Source of the DNA: Chloroflexota bacterium
GTDB lineage: Bacteria > Chloroflexota > UBA11872
NCBI GenBank assembly: GCA_026707585.1
Contig: JAPOWQ010000073.1
Span: forward strand, 1 to 32,879
Direction: 5' to 3'
DNA length: 32,879 bases
The notes under the pieces were generated by a model. It made no database searches and was not told the origin of the DNA. It saw only the letters and a program-made list of their open reading frames with translations. Each line of letters opens with the position of its first letter. Positions within the stretch are counted from its first letter, which is position 1. The translations under genes and the position numbers were made by a program. This document shows positions 16,581 to 24,933 of the stretch, piece by piece.

Positions 16581-18176
16581 CTATCTGAACTGATTCCGAA
16601 GAACTTCGCGAAGTCTTCGCTTCAGTATTTTACCTTGCCTGTTTTCTGGCAAAGAATCAACCACAAAAATCATTCTCGGAACCCTGGATGGATGCCGCGC
16701 TCGCTCACGAGCGAATCGCTTAAGCTCAGAGACTTTGACTCTCCGCCGATCGTGGGCTACGACGGCCACGGCAACTTCCTCACCCAGCACAGGATCGGGT
16801 ACAGAAAATGCTGCTACTCTCTTGACCTCGCTATGCTCGTAAAAAATATCCTCCACCTCCGTGGATGATATGGCCTGCAAACCGCGGACTATGTTGTCAT
16901 CACGACGATCCAGAAGTGTGACTTGACCTTCAGAATTTTGATATCCAAAATCGCCAGTGACCACCCACTCGTCTGGCAGATATACCTTTGCCTGTCTAGT
17001 TTTATCCTGGAAATACTCACGCCCCGGCATTCCACGACAACGCATCCAAATATCACCCGCCTCGCCCTCTGGAGCTTCCTTACCATCGGACTTAACAATT
17101 CGAACTTCAGGAACAGCAAAAACGCCACCGTCTTTATCTACACAAGGCACTCCCTGTCCCACCAGCCCAAGCGGCGGCAGGTTATTCACATCAATCACAT
17201 GACAAAATTTCGGCGGTCCCAACTCACTGATGCCATAGGTGTTAACCAACTTAGTACTAGGAAACGTTTTCTGGAGCCTCGGCCAAAGGCTTGTCGGACA
17301 GTGAGAGTCACCGACCTCCAAAAGCTGCAAGGACGACATATCATCGGCTTGATGACCTAGTCTCGAACTCAACAGCGCAATTCCCTGTGGAGGCGTTATG
17401 GCAGAGTGCGTTACATTGTGTCTTGATACCATATGGCAAAACGACTCCGGATTGAAGCGATGCATTACGACGACCGTCTGGAAATTGGCGTTGGGTAAAA
17501 TGCGTCTGAATGGATGCACCACATCACCCAATCTGGGTGCAAATGCTCCGGAACAGTGCAGGAGTACAGGCATGTCGAAAGTATTACTTGTAAATTCGTC
17601 AAGAAGTGAAATGCTGTATCTTGACTTGAAAGTGATATTATCGTGAGATGCTGCAATGGCACGTGCACGACCCGTTGTACCTGAAGTTGGGGCAATCTCA
17701 GCAATCTCGTTAGGTCTGATGCCTGCCCTAGTCACGCCTCGCGATGTCGAAACTATTAGGCTGCATGGATCAGCTATCCACTGCCCCGTATAGGCAACGC
17801 CAGGTAATTCGGAGTGTACGTCTTCAGGAGCTATGATACTAAAATTCTTTAATTTAGAAAAGTCAACTGATATTTCGCCACCTGTTGTACCGCCTCTGTC
17901 GACAAAGTCAGGATGAGGCAGAAGGACTACTATTCCGCCTAATCTGTGCACAGCAAAATATGCTGCAGCACAGTCAATCCAGCGCGACCCACTAAAAACT
18001 ATCCCAATATAGTCGCCTGACTGTACACCCTTGTCTGCTAGCCCTACAGCCATTTTGTTTGAAAGCGCATTAAGATACGCAAAGGTTGCATGGTCCCCAG
18101 ACTCTTGATAGACCGCCACTGCATCTCCGTGGCTTCTTGCTGCGCTCTCAATAAGCTCAGGTGTCGTCCTTGTCAT
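16581..18176 (-). CDS. adenylate-forming enzyme (AMP-dependent ligase/synthetase superfamily)
   Basis: 531 residues from the ATG at 18176, chosen because AAGAGGTG lies at correct spacing; the frame extends 20 codons upstream into the previous gene. ANL-superfamily core motifs are present: A3 TSGTTG (164-169), A5 YGISE (314-318), A7 TGDFGY (407 on), the hinge DRRDD, A8 GLQAISSTEVED, and A10 ENRQGKILKRRLR with catalytic Lys516. It activates a carboxylate as acyl-AMP, to load a CoA, carrier protein or amine. One oddity is that A3 continues RARA where PK is usual. No carrier domain is fused or encoded nearby. It starts 22 bp after the methyltransferase stop, so the two are an operon. The substrate cannot be told. 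Composition is AT-rich for this window. Confidence 0.92.
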   Translation of the reverse strand: MTRTTPELIESAARSHGDAVAVYQESGDHATFAYLNALSNKMAVGLADKGVQSGDYIGIVFSGSRWIDCAAAYFAVHRLGGIVVLLPHPDFVDRGGTTGGEISVDFSKLKNFSIIAPEDVHSELPGVAYTGQWIADPCSLIVSTSRGVTRAGIRPNEIAEIAPTSGTTGRARAIAASHDNITFKSRYSISLLDEFTSNTFDMPVLLHCSGAFAPRLGDVVHPFRRILPNANFQTVVVMHRFNPESFCHMVSRHNVTHSAITPPQGIALLSSRLGHQADDMSSLQLLEVGDSHCPTSLWPRLQKTFPSTKLVNTYGISELGPPKFCHVIDVNNLPPLGLVGQGVPCVDKDGGVFAVPEVRIVKSDGKEAPEGEAGDIWMRCRGMPGREYFQDKTRQAKVYLPDEWVVTGDFGYQNSEGQVTLLDRRDDNIVRGLQAISSTEVEDIFYEHSEVKRVAAFSVPDPVLGEEVAVAVVAHDRRRVKVSELKRFARERARHPSRVPRMIFVVDSLPENRQGKILKRRLREVLRNQFR

Positions 18177-18198
18177 ATCAGCACCTCTTCCCAACGCC

Positions 18199-19362
18199 TC
18201 ATTTGGTAAGGCTGATGACCTCACAATGAAAGGCACGGTCTATCACCCATCTCCCGTCTCGAAGCACTTCTCTGCCAATTTGCTCATCGTGGCCGCGGAA
18301 TTCTATCTCATAGTCAGATTTGCATGGAGATCCGATATTTAACCAATCTGACTTCATGTCTTCTATAGAGCGTATACCATCGCTATTTCCAAATACTTCT
18401 TCTGAGGGTAAGTTAATGTATGCGCATCCCATAGTGCCGCGATCTAGTCCCGGCACAAAGGTGGGTATGTTATCACCATTCGATACTCGAAGTAACCGGA
18501 AATCAGGAACGGTCACGGCTAGGTAGAAAAGAAAGTCATAGATTGATGCCGTCGATTCATTAGTGAACAATCTCGTCTTGTTCAGTCCTAGTCCGCAAGA
18601 ATCTATTGAATGTTCTGTCTGCGAACCAAGGTGGTTCTTTGAACCAACACTATCTATTGATCGTCCTGCATCTCCAACTACGCGAGCGAGCACAGTGTGC
18701 CCCTTCATAAACACTCTGAGAATTGGATAGTGAAACCCATGCCGCATGGGAACCAAAATCGTCCCGCCTTGCCGCAAAGCAACAAGCCATTCTGGGTGCA
18801 CATCTTCACATCCGACGGTAACCAAGATTCGGTCAAATGGCCGAGCTGACACAAGCCCGTCAACGATCGTCCTAACTTCAGCTGAACTAAAGCCAGCTTT
18901 CGCCAAGGACCTTTGCGTGGGCCATCGCTGTGCAGAGTCTACACATACACCACAGACGTTGCGCGCCGTTCCTACCATTTCCGATAACAGAGCAAGGACA
19001 TATCCTGTTCTACTTCCAATCTCACATGCCCGCATTCCTCGTTCTACTTCCAGGGCCTCAAGCATCGTAATCAGCAATGGCTCTGGCAAGAGATGTCTGT
19101 TAGGGGGATTTCCTTGCCCGTATGAGAACGCCACAGGTCGTTCGTGTAGCATGTTGGCCAAGATTTGTAGCCTGTTGATGGACGGCCTGAACGGCTTGTC
19201 ACTTGACGCTACATCATCCAAGTCCTTGATATAAATGTTCTCCACGAAATCCTGAATGTCCACTGCAAATAGCGCTTGACGAATGAGCGGAGTGATAATG
19301 AGACCTTGCATATCCAACAACTCTATATGCTGCTTCCAAATCGAGTTCGCCGTTGAACTCAT
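18199..19362 (-). CDS. PCMT-like (protein L-isoaspartate O-methyltransferase-type) methyltransferase
   Basis: 387 residues. The central Rossmann fold has the PCMT arrangement: a region LPEPLLITMLEALEV before the SAM loop, motif I ACEIGSRTGYVLALL (112-126, canonical LEIGTGSGY), then FDRILVTVGCEDVHPEWL and RQGGTILVPM (about 176-206). About 180 residues follow the catalytic core, as in PCMT-like enzymes of peptide natural-product clusters rather than the ~210-residue repair enzyme. The substrate may therefore be a carboxylate on a peptide or small molecule rather than damaged protein; this is inference. It is the first gene of the operon with the AMP ligase. The ribosome binding site at the ATG is poor (TAGG close to the start); Met18 is an alternative. 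Confidence 0.85.
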   Translation of the reverse strand: MSSTANSIWKQHIELLDMQGLIITPLIRQALFAVDIQDFVENIYIKDLDDVASSDKPFRPSINRLQILANMLHERPVAFSYGQGNPPNRHLLPEPLLITMLEALEVERGMRACEIGSRTGYVLALLSEMVGTARNVCGVCVDSAQRWPTQRSLAKAGFSSAEVRTIVDGLVSARPFDRILVTVGCEDVHPEWLVALRQGGTILVPMRHGFHYPILRVFMKGHTVLARVVGDAGRSIDSVGSKNHLGSQTEHSIDSCGLGLNKTRLFTNESTASIYDFLFYLAVTVPDFRLLRVSNGDNIPTFVPGLDRGTMGCAYINLPSEEVFGNSDGIRSIEDMKSDWLNIGSPCKSDYEIEFRGHDEQIGREVLRDGRWVIDRAFHCEVISLTK

Positions 19363-19902
19363 CGCCTACCAACCGTACTTCTATGGCGGACCATCATGAG
19401 CCACCATTCGCTGTATCTCAGCGACGTTGCTGGGTACGGTTTCGTTTTGTCCAAGCACCGCCATTCTGTCAAGTGGCAGCGAAGAGGCCGTCGGTCAGTT
19501 GGCCTCGTTGCGTTGACTACAACATGGGCGCGGCTCTCTTCATGCCGTCGCCATGGGACCGCAACGGTGCGCAGGTGACAAGGTGATCCGAGGCTGCACG
19601 TAGCCTGTGAGCTCGGATCGCCGGTGCTACCTGCAAGTCTCTGAGCCATCCGGCCGCGGCGACCGAGTCCACCACTGGGACTCACGCGCGCCCAGCCATT
19701 GCCCTCCATGCCCTTTTCGGGTGATTCACCTGAGGCCAGCAACCCGAGGCACGGGCCAATACCCACCGCCTAGCCCGACGCCGCGCCACCCTTGGATGTC
19801 GTCGCCGGCTTCCACCCGCTCGTGGACTATCGCAGCGTCCACGCTGGCCGGGCGTGCTGGCTCGATGCTCAGGACCACGCTCGCCGCACCTGGGGAACCT
19901 GT
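19363..19902. other. spacer between the ligase/methyltransferase operon and relics
   Basis: No gene recognised on either strand; GC content rises towards the right. The promoter of the operon starting at 19362 should lie here, but I see no clear -35/-10 pair. Confidence 0.35.
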
Positions 19903-20107
19903 CTAAGGCGAGCTGTGGCTCGCGCACGTCCCCTGGTCCGCCACCTCGCCGACGCAGTACACCTTCGGTTTCAGCCCGGCATTGACGTCGCTGATCAGAC
20001 TCGGCAGCGGCCAGTACCCCGATCGCTGCCCCGCCGCCCCAGCCGACAGCCGAATCCGCCGCGAATCCCGCAGGTAGTTCTCATAGATCCCCCGCAAACT
20101 CCTTCAT
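19903..20107 (-). pseudogene. N-terminal fragment of a Type IIG restriction-methylation enzyme
   Basis: From the ATG at 20107 the product begins MKEFAG; one G too many in the G-run just after it (about 20090-20094) throws the frame, and removing it restores IYENYLRDSRRIRLSAGAA, then SGYWPLPSLISDVNAGLKPKVYCVGEVADQG. This matches the extreme N-terminus of MmeI-like enzymes, where a segment with LKPKV.CV...QG precedes the nuclease motif. The fragment then stops at 19903, so the nuclease, methylase and recognition parts are missing. It is a second, separate relic of the enzyme class seen at the left edge of the window. Confidence 0.6.
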
Positions 20108-20255
20108 CCCACCCGTCAACCGCCCCGACATTCCCAGCCACGCTTCCCCGATCTCCCGCTCAAGGAAACCTCTCCAAAACGCCCCGAGCCCTCGACGGTC
20201 CGGCGTCCCCATAATCTCTCTCCCGTGGGAGCGCAACTGCGTGGTACGTCAAGGG

Positions 20256-20648
20256 TCAGGCCACGGTAGGGTCCCGCGCAATCTGCTTGTGGCAGAGGGC
20301 GTTGCAGATCATCAGCAGCGTGCGCATGCAGGCGACGAGGGCCACCTTGGGCGTCCAGCCGATCGGTCTTGGCCAGGGTGCTGTGGGCGCGGGCCAAGTC
20401 GCGGGTCCGGCGCGGATTGACCACGACCACCGGCAACCCCTCAAGGCCGCCACCACGGCCCGTTCGTACCCGCCCGTGGCTTCCAACACGATGCGGGTCG
20501 GTTGCAGGGCCTGGAGCCGGGCCCGCAGCCGATGCAGCCCGCTGCGGGTGCGCCGCATTGTCCAGAGAGAGCCTGTACGGTGCACCGCAACGTCCACGAG
20601 TCGCTGCGCTAAATCGATCCCGACGTTCACCTCCCCTGACGGAGTCAT
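20256..20648 (-). pseudogene. IS110-family transposase, internally deleted and frameshifted
   Basis: From the ATG at 20648 the N-terminal DEDD domain is clear: VNVGIDLAQRLVDVAV (first Asp), RIVLEATGGYERAVVAAL (Glu), then in another frame LPVVVVNPRRTRDLARAH and LAKTDRLDA (the Asp pair). Directly after this the sequence returns to the first frame with VALVACMRTLLMICNAL, which is the very C-terminal helix of IS110 transposases. The C-terminal catalytic-serine domain between these is missing, about 200 residues. At least two frame changes are needed. The element is dead; no element ends were identified. Confidence 0.88.
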
Positions 20649-21088
20649 TGGGTACCCGCCACCGACGCTGGCGAGACGCTCCACCGTGCACTCGCGGGTT
20701 AATCCTAGCGGCTCCGGCAGCTGTTCGGGCTCTGCGGCAGTGTCTGGGCCGAGACCATCCTGGTCTCGCACGGACTCAAAGGAATCACGAAGCGATCGGT
20801 CTGTCCCGGCCGTTCACTGCGACTTTGGCCAATCCAAGACTCCGGGTAACGTATAGGAAGCCGTAGGCGCTGGCATGTATGAACGGATCTGTCCAGGGGC
20901 GCCCGGTAACCGGCGTCTCTACCGGGAACTCCTCAACACTGTTGACAGGGGGGATCGGCAAACTCAGACTCCGTTGCCCTCCAGATAGGCGTTGTCACGT
21001 ACCCGGCGAGAAGCGCCAGCATCCGGCGCAGTGCCGGACTCACCAAAAAGCGAATGTTTGCACGGACACACATTCTCACGCCGAGACA
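20649..21088. other. spacer between the IS110 relic and the GT32-like gene
   Basis: Nothing recognised. An ATG at 20879 is in frame with the glycosyltransferase gene, but the intervening codons are Arg/Gly/Thr-rich and unlike protein. Confidence 0.4.
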
Positions 21089-21946
21089 GTGAGCTCACTT
21101 CATATACCGCTACGCCTCAGCGCCGCGAGCATTGCCGAAGACGATAGCCTGAGGTCGCAGGTCATGCGGCAACTGCTTACGATGTCCCCTAGCATCCCCC
21201 ACGTATCCGGCCGTTCGACTACACCTCGGGTACTCCTCCAGTTCTGGGATGACGCCTCAGCCATCCCAGACGATGTACAGGAGTGCCTAGAGAGCTGGGC
21301 ACCACTTGAGGCGGCGGGATTCGAACGCACGCTGTTGGACGATAGGTCAGCGCGGCTCTTCATCGAGGATCACTTCAGCGCACGAAACGTCCGGGCCTTC
21401 GACCGCTGCAGTCATCCCGCGATGCGTGCCGACTACCTCCGGCTGTGCTTCATGTTGCGAGTCGGCGGACTGTACGTCGACGCCGACGACGAGTATCAAG
21501 GTGCAGATGTCGAGCCATTGATCGACAGCGGCCAGCTCTGGCTCCAGCCACTCTGCTACGACATCGCGTCTGACTCGATGGTCGACGTGGCGAGTGCGCT
21601 CGCGGACACGGCCGGAGAAGCGCGAATTTTCTACGTCAACAACAACCCGCTCATCGCCGGACCAGGGCACCCAGTGATAGCCGGAGCTCTGGAGCGCTCA
21701 ACAGCTCTCCTGCTTGCGGCCTGCAGGGCGAATCGTGACCTCCAGTCGCTGACTGGGCCGGGCAACCTTACGGCCAGCCTCGTGAGTCATGCCGTTCAAC
21801 AAGCTGGGGGCGGCAAGACGCGGGACTTCGAGTTCCTACCAGAGTGGGACGCAGTAGCCGTCAGCAAGTGGCCGCTCGCCTACCGAGCCGACGAGCGCAA
21901 TTGGAGGAATTGGGTTCAGGGTGACCGAGAAGTGGACCACGCCTGA
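21089..21946 (+). CDS. GT32-like (DXD sugar-binding) glycosyltransferase
   Basis: About 285 residues if started at the GTG at 21089; ATG 21164 and ATG 20879 are in the same frame and the true start is uncertain. The family core begins at PRVLLQFWDD. The defining region is HPAMRADYLRLCFMLRVGGLYVDADDE, where DAD is the metal/nucleotide-sugar DXD motif and the preceding helix matches OCH1-type (Gly_transf_sug) enzymes. A later FYVNNNPLIAGPGHP segment supports the same fold. It should transfer a sugar from a nucleotide donor to a glycan or protein in the cytoplasm. The next gene, in the same direction, is also a glycosyltransferase, suggesting joint work on a surface or secreted glycan. Confidence 0.8.
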   Translation: MSSLHIPLRLSAASIAEDDSLRSQVMRQLLTMSPSIPHVSGRSTTPRVLLQFWDDASAIPDDVQECLESWAPLEAAGFERTLLDDRSARLFIEDHFSARNVRAFDRCSHPAMRADYLRLCFMLRVGGLYVDADDEYQGADVEPLIDSGQLWLQPLCYDIASDSMVDVASALADTAGEARIFYVNNNPLIAGPGHPVIAGALERSTALLLAACRANRDLQSLTGPGNLTASLVSHAVQQAGGGKTRDFEFLPEWDAVAVSKWPLAYRADERNWRNWVQGDREVDHA

Positions 21947-22035
21947 ACAAGGTCCCGTTCGCAGACTTCCGACAGAGCCTTCGGCATCACGGGCGGTTTC
22001 GCCTCAGATGGTTCGACTGGCGCCGACGCGCAGCC

Positions 22036-24114
22036 GTGTTCTCGCGGAGCATCGAGTCCGGTGCGTTGCGTCGCATATACGTGATCAACCTCGACCGGCG
22101 TCCGGACCGCTGGCAGCGTGTCCGTCGAGAACTCGACCGCTTTCGAGACCGGCATGGGGAACGCCTGTCGGCGCTTGCCCGAAGGTTCTCTGCTGTTGAC
22201 GCACGGTATCTGAAGGCGGCGCCCGACCTTGCGATGCTCGTCCCCCGATTCACGTTGGCTGACCAGCTCACGGTTGACCCGAGCCCGCTGCTTCGGATCG
22301 ATGACGAAGCGCGCGCGCGGGAGATCAGGATGACCAAGCAGGAAGTTGCCGTGGCGCTTTCCCACATCGAGGTATGGAAGCTGATTGCCCACGGCGACGT
22401 GCCCTGCGCGCTCGTACTTGAAGACGACGTGTTCATGACCTACGGCTTCGCCCGCGATCTTGAGACAACGTGGTCGTCGCTTACGCCGCCGGGTGCCGAC
22501 GAGCCGGACTTCGACCTCCTGTACCTGGCCTTTAACGACGTCGGCAGTGCCTCGCCCACCCGAGACGGGGACCGCGCTCGAAGGCTGCAGCAGCCGGGAA
22601 TCTGGGAAGCGTCCGCCTACATTCTCAGTCGCGATGGCGCTCGAAAGCTGCTTGACGCAGCGCCCGTCTATGGCCCGATCGACCTCTGGCTCAACATGCA
22701 GTTCGGTCGGTTGCGCGCATTTGCCGCGGCGCGCCCGCTCATCGAGCAACGCATCGATGAGCCGTCGACTAATTCGTACTCGGTCCTGCCCGTGCTCTCC
22801 CAAGTGGGAGTCATCACGCGCGAGAAGCCGCTCCTGCCGAGGACGAAGCGACTGCACGGGCCGGTCGTCGCCGTGGGCGACCAAGGCTCTGGACTAACGG
22901 CTCTTGCCGTTGCCCTCTCCATGCTCGGCTATAGCTGCTGTAGCGACTTGGACCGATTACCAGCACCGGAGCAATCGCGTCTTCTCCGGGGCGAGCAAGG
23001 CCGACTGTTCAGTGCGTATGTGAACATTGGCTCGCTCTCGTTCGAGGCACTCGAGCAGATCGCCAAGGCGTCTCGCAGAGCGCGGTTCATTACCACGTCC
23101 GCCGACCCGGTCGTGCCTCCCACCCTTCACGACCGCGTCCTTCGGCTTTCGCCTGAGGTGAAGGATAAGTGGGCGGCCCTCACTGAATTCCTCGACCTCG
23201 AGTATCCGGCCTTTCCCTATCCGACCGACCGCGACCTTGGCCAGCGCGCCCTAAGCCATTGGGCGCCACGGAAGAGCGCCGGGAACTTGACCGATCTGAA
23301 GTCCGACCGTGGACCGTGGATCCTGAGGTCAGCCCGCGACTGGAGCGGCATTGCCGTCGACACCGATCCCAGTCCGCGCACGTCCCTCGTGCGCGTTGAC
23401 TGGGCCGCCGGCGACACGCTCGACGACGCAGCCTGGCGACGCCGCGACGACACGTTCCCAAGCAACATGGCACTGTTCAGGCCTGCGAACGTCCGCCAGC
23501 TCCGCGACCACGCCTTGCTGACCCTCCGTCATGAGCAGACGTCGGTGCGTGCGCTCACGTCGGGAGCGATCGCGAGCACCGCGTCCTATCGCTATGGCAG
23601 ATTCAAGGCTGAGATCCGCCCGTCGGGTATACCGGGCCTTATCACCGGTATGTTCCTGCACCGAAACGGGCCGCGCCAAGAGATCGACATCGAATTCATC
23701 GGCAAGGATCCCAGCAAGATGCTCGTCAACGTCTTCTACAACCCGGGGCCAGAGGGCACGAAGCTTGAGTACGGATACCGCGGCACGCCGACACTGGTCG
23801 ATTTAGGTTTTGATGCCACCGCCGACTTTCATACTTACGAGATCGATTGGCTACCGAACACGATCCGATGGCTCATCGACGGCGAGGTCGTCTACGAACG
23901 CATGACCTGGGATCCGACGCCGGTCCCCAACCGACGTCTTCAGTTCAACCTCAACCTCTGGCACTCGCGATCAAGGGAGTTTGCCGGCACTCTGGCTTCA
24001 GCTGACCTTCCGGCATCTGCGAGCATCCGGTCGATCGAGATCCTCGGTAACGCCCGGTCGGCGTCAGACGAACAGGTTGACTTACTCGCTGCGACCCTGG
24101 CGGGACACTCGTAG
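22036..24114 (+). CDS. three-part protein: GT25 glycosyltransferase + sulfotransferase-like + GH16 glycoside hydrolase
   Basis: 692 residues from GTG 22036. Residues 1-270 are GT25-like (LOS/LPS type): IYVINLDRRPDRW, VALSHIEVWKLI, ALVLEDDVF (126-134), SAYILSRDGARKLL, and a GPIDLWLN end. Residues 275-405 resemble a sulfotransferase with a degenerate phosphate loop, VGDQGSGLTALAVALSMLGY, and a tail DKWAALTEFLDLEYPAFPYP. Residues 475-675 are GH16: YGRFKAEIRPSGIPG, the catalytic EIDIE (549-553), YEIDWLPNTIRWLIDG, and FNLNLWHS. There is no signal peptide, which is unusual for GH16. The stop-free frame upstream back to 21925 looks coding (FADFRQSLRHHG, WFDWRRR), so the real N-terminus may lie up to 30 codons earlier, overlapping the end of the previous gene, although no standard start codon is visible there. 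Confidence 0.88.
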   Translation: MFSRSIESGALRRIYVINLDRRPDRWQRVRRELDRFRDRHGERLSALARRFSAVDARYLKAAPDLAMLVPRFTLADQLTVDPSPLLRIDDEARAREIRMTKQEVAVALSHIEVWKLIAHGDVPCALVLEDDVFMTYGFARDLETTWSSLTPPGADEPDFDLLYLAFNDVGSASPTRDGDRARRLQQPGIWEASAYILSRDGARKLLDAAPVYGPIDLWLNMQFGRLRAFAAARPLIEQRIDEPSTNSYSVLPVLSQVGVITREKPLLPRTKRLHGPVVAVGDQGSGLTALAVALSMLGYSCCSDLDRLPAPEQSRLLRGEQGRLFSAYVNIGSLSFEALEQIAKASRRARFITTSADPVVPPTLHDRVLRLSPEVKDKWAALTEFLDLEYPAFPYPTDRDLGQRALSHWAPRKSAGNLTDLKSDRGPWILRSARDWSGIAVDTDPSPRTSLVRVDWAAGDTLDDAAWRRRDDTFPSNMALFRPANVRQLRDHALLTLRHEQTSVRALTSGAIASTASYRYGRFKAEIRPSGIPGLITGMFLHRNGPRQEIDIEFIGKDPSKMLVNVFYNPGPEGTKLEYGYRGTPTLVDLGFDATADFHTYEIDWLPNTIRWLIDGEVVYERMTWDPTPVPNRRLQFNLNLWHSRSREFAGTLASADLPASASIRSIEILGNARSASDEQVDLLAATLAGHS

Positions 24115-24247
24115 TCGGCTGGCGACAGCTCCGTGGCCGCATCCCGCCTCTCGCCACGAGTAGCCGCTGCACCGCCATCGGCGAACACCCGATGGCCACC
24201 GCCACCCAGCTCCGTTGGCCGCTCACTCCCGATGATGCGTCGATCGA

Positions 24248-24556
24248 CTAAGACCCGCCGCCCAAGGGGCGGACGCCTTGTGAGCTAGGACTCCGCCCAT
24301 GATCGAGAACCGCGATCGCCGAGCCGATCAGAGTTAGCAGCTTGTGTCCCGCGTTCGCGCGGCCCGCCGCCTCACCGAGGTCGAGGTGGGCGTTCGCAAG
24401 TTCACGAAGTCCGAGCCGGAAGTCGAGCGTGGCGGGGAGCAGCAGGCCTTCGTGGGCCACGTGACGGTCGTCGTCGAAGGCGCTCCAGAGCCGGTCGGGG
24501 CTGCGTGGTACTAGTGCCAAATCGGCGCTACTTGCGTCTTGAATGTGAATCGTCAA
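24248..24556 (-). pseudogene. IS1380-type transposase, N-terminal fragment
   Basis: The frame reads RLWSAFDDDRHVAHEGLLLP, then RLGLRELANAHLDLG and AGHKLLTLIGSAIAVLDHG, which corresponds to the start of IS1380-family transposases (FDD...vsdaGL.l.atLa.rLGL..lv...vdLg...GrKvltLv.a..aGgD). Only about 85 residues remain and the catalytic DDE part is missing. A small inverted repeat (CCGCCC/GGGCGG, 24258-24272) lies at the break. It is a dead fragment between the GH16 fusion gene and the carbamoyltransferase relic. Confidence 0.7.
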
Positions 24557-24621
24557 AACCCAAGGTCCCAGGTACAGGGGAGCACCCCTTGTCAGCTACT
24601 CACGCGCTCCCCTTCGGTGGA

Positions 24622-24873
24622 TCAGGGCTTCGCTTGGAGGGAAGTCATGAGCAGATGCCTGCGATCGGTCGGCGATGCGGTGTTGGCCTGCGCAATGACA
24701 ATGTCGGAGTACTGTTCAAGGTCCCCGTCGAGGTCTTGTCTGGCTACCGGCGGATTTGGCCGCCCATCGGACGGGTACGCATTCGTCGGCAAGAATTCTC
24801 GCCGAGCGTGGTGTGATAAGGGAACGACGTCCGGTGCCGGAGTGATCAGCGGTTTTTCCGGATCGTGACTCAT
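24622..24873 (-). CDS. possible small protein downstream of the carbamoyltransferase relic
   Basis: 83 codons from the ATG at 24873, with GGAGG twelve bases upstream (three bases before an alternative GTG at 24882). It begins 61 bp after the end of the carbamoyltransferase relic, in the same direction. The product is polar, Pro/Asp-rich and without membrane segments (DPEKPLITPAPDVVPLSHH, then DLDGDLEQYSDIVIAQ). Intact carbamoyltransferase operons often have small membrane proteins next to them; this is not one of those. No family recognised. Confidence 0.3.
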   Translation of the reverse strand: MSHDPEKPLITPAPDVVPLSHHARREFLPTNAYPSDGRPNPPVARQDLDGDLEQYSDIVIAQANTASPTDRRHLLMTSLQAKP

Positions 24874-24933
24874 CGAGCTCACTGACCTCCGTCCGACCGA
24901 TACGCCCTGTAGCGTTCGGAACTCCAGAGAAGA

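Noticed and set aside
16548-17360. Plus-strand frames opposite the AMP ligase
   Set aside because: They are shadows; the ligase motifs A3-A10 are all on the minus strand.
21916-22884. 322-codon open frame on the minus strand
   Set aside because: It is antisense to the GT25 part of the fusion gene, whose motifs are unmistakable on the plus strand.
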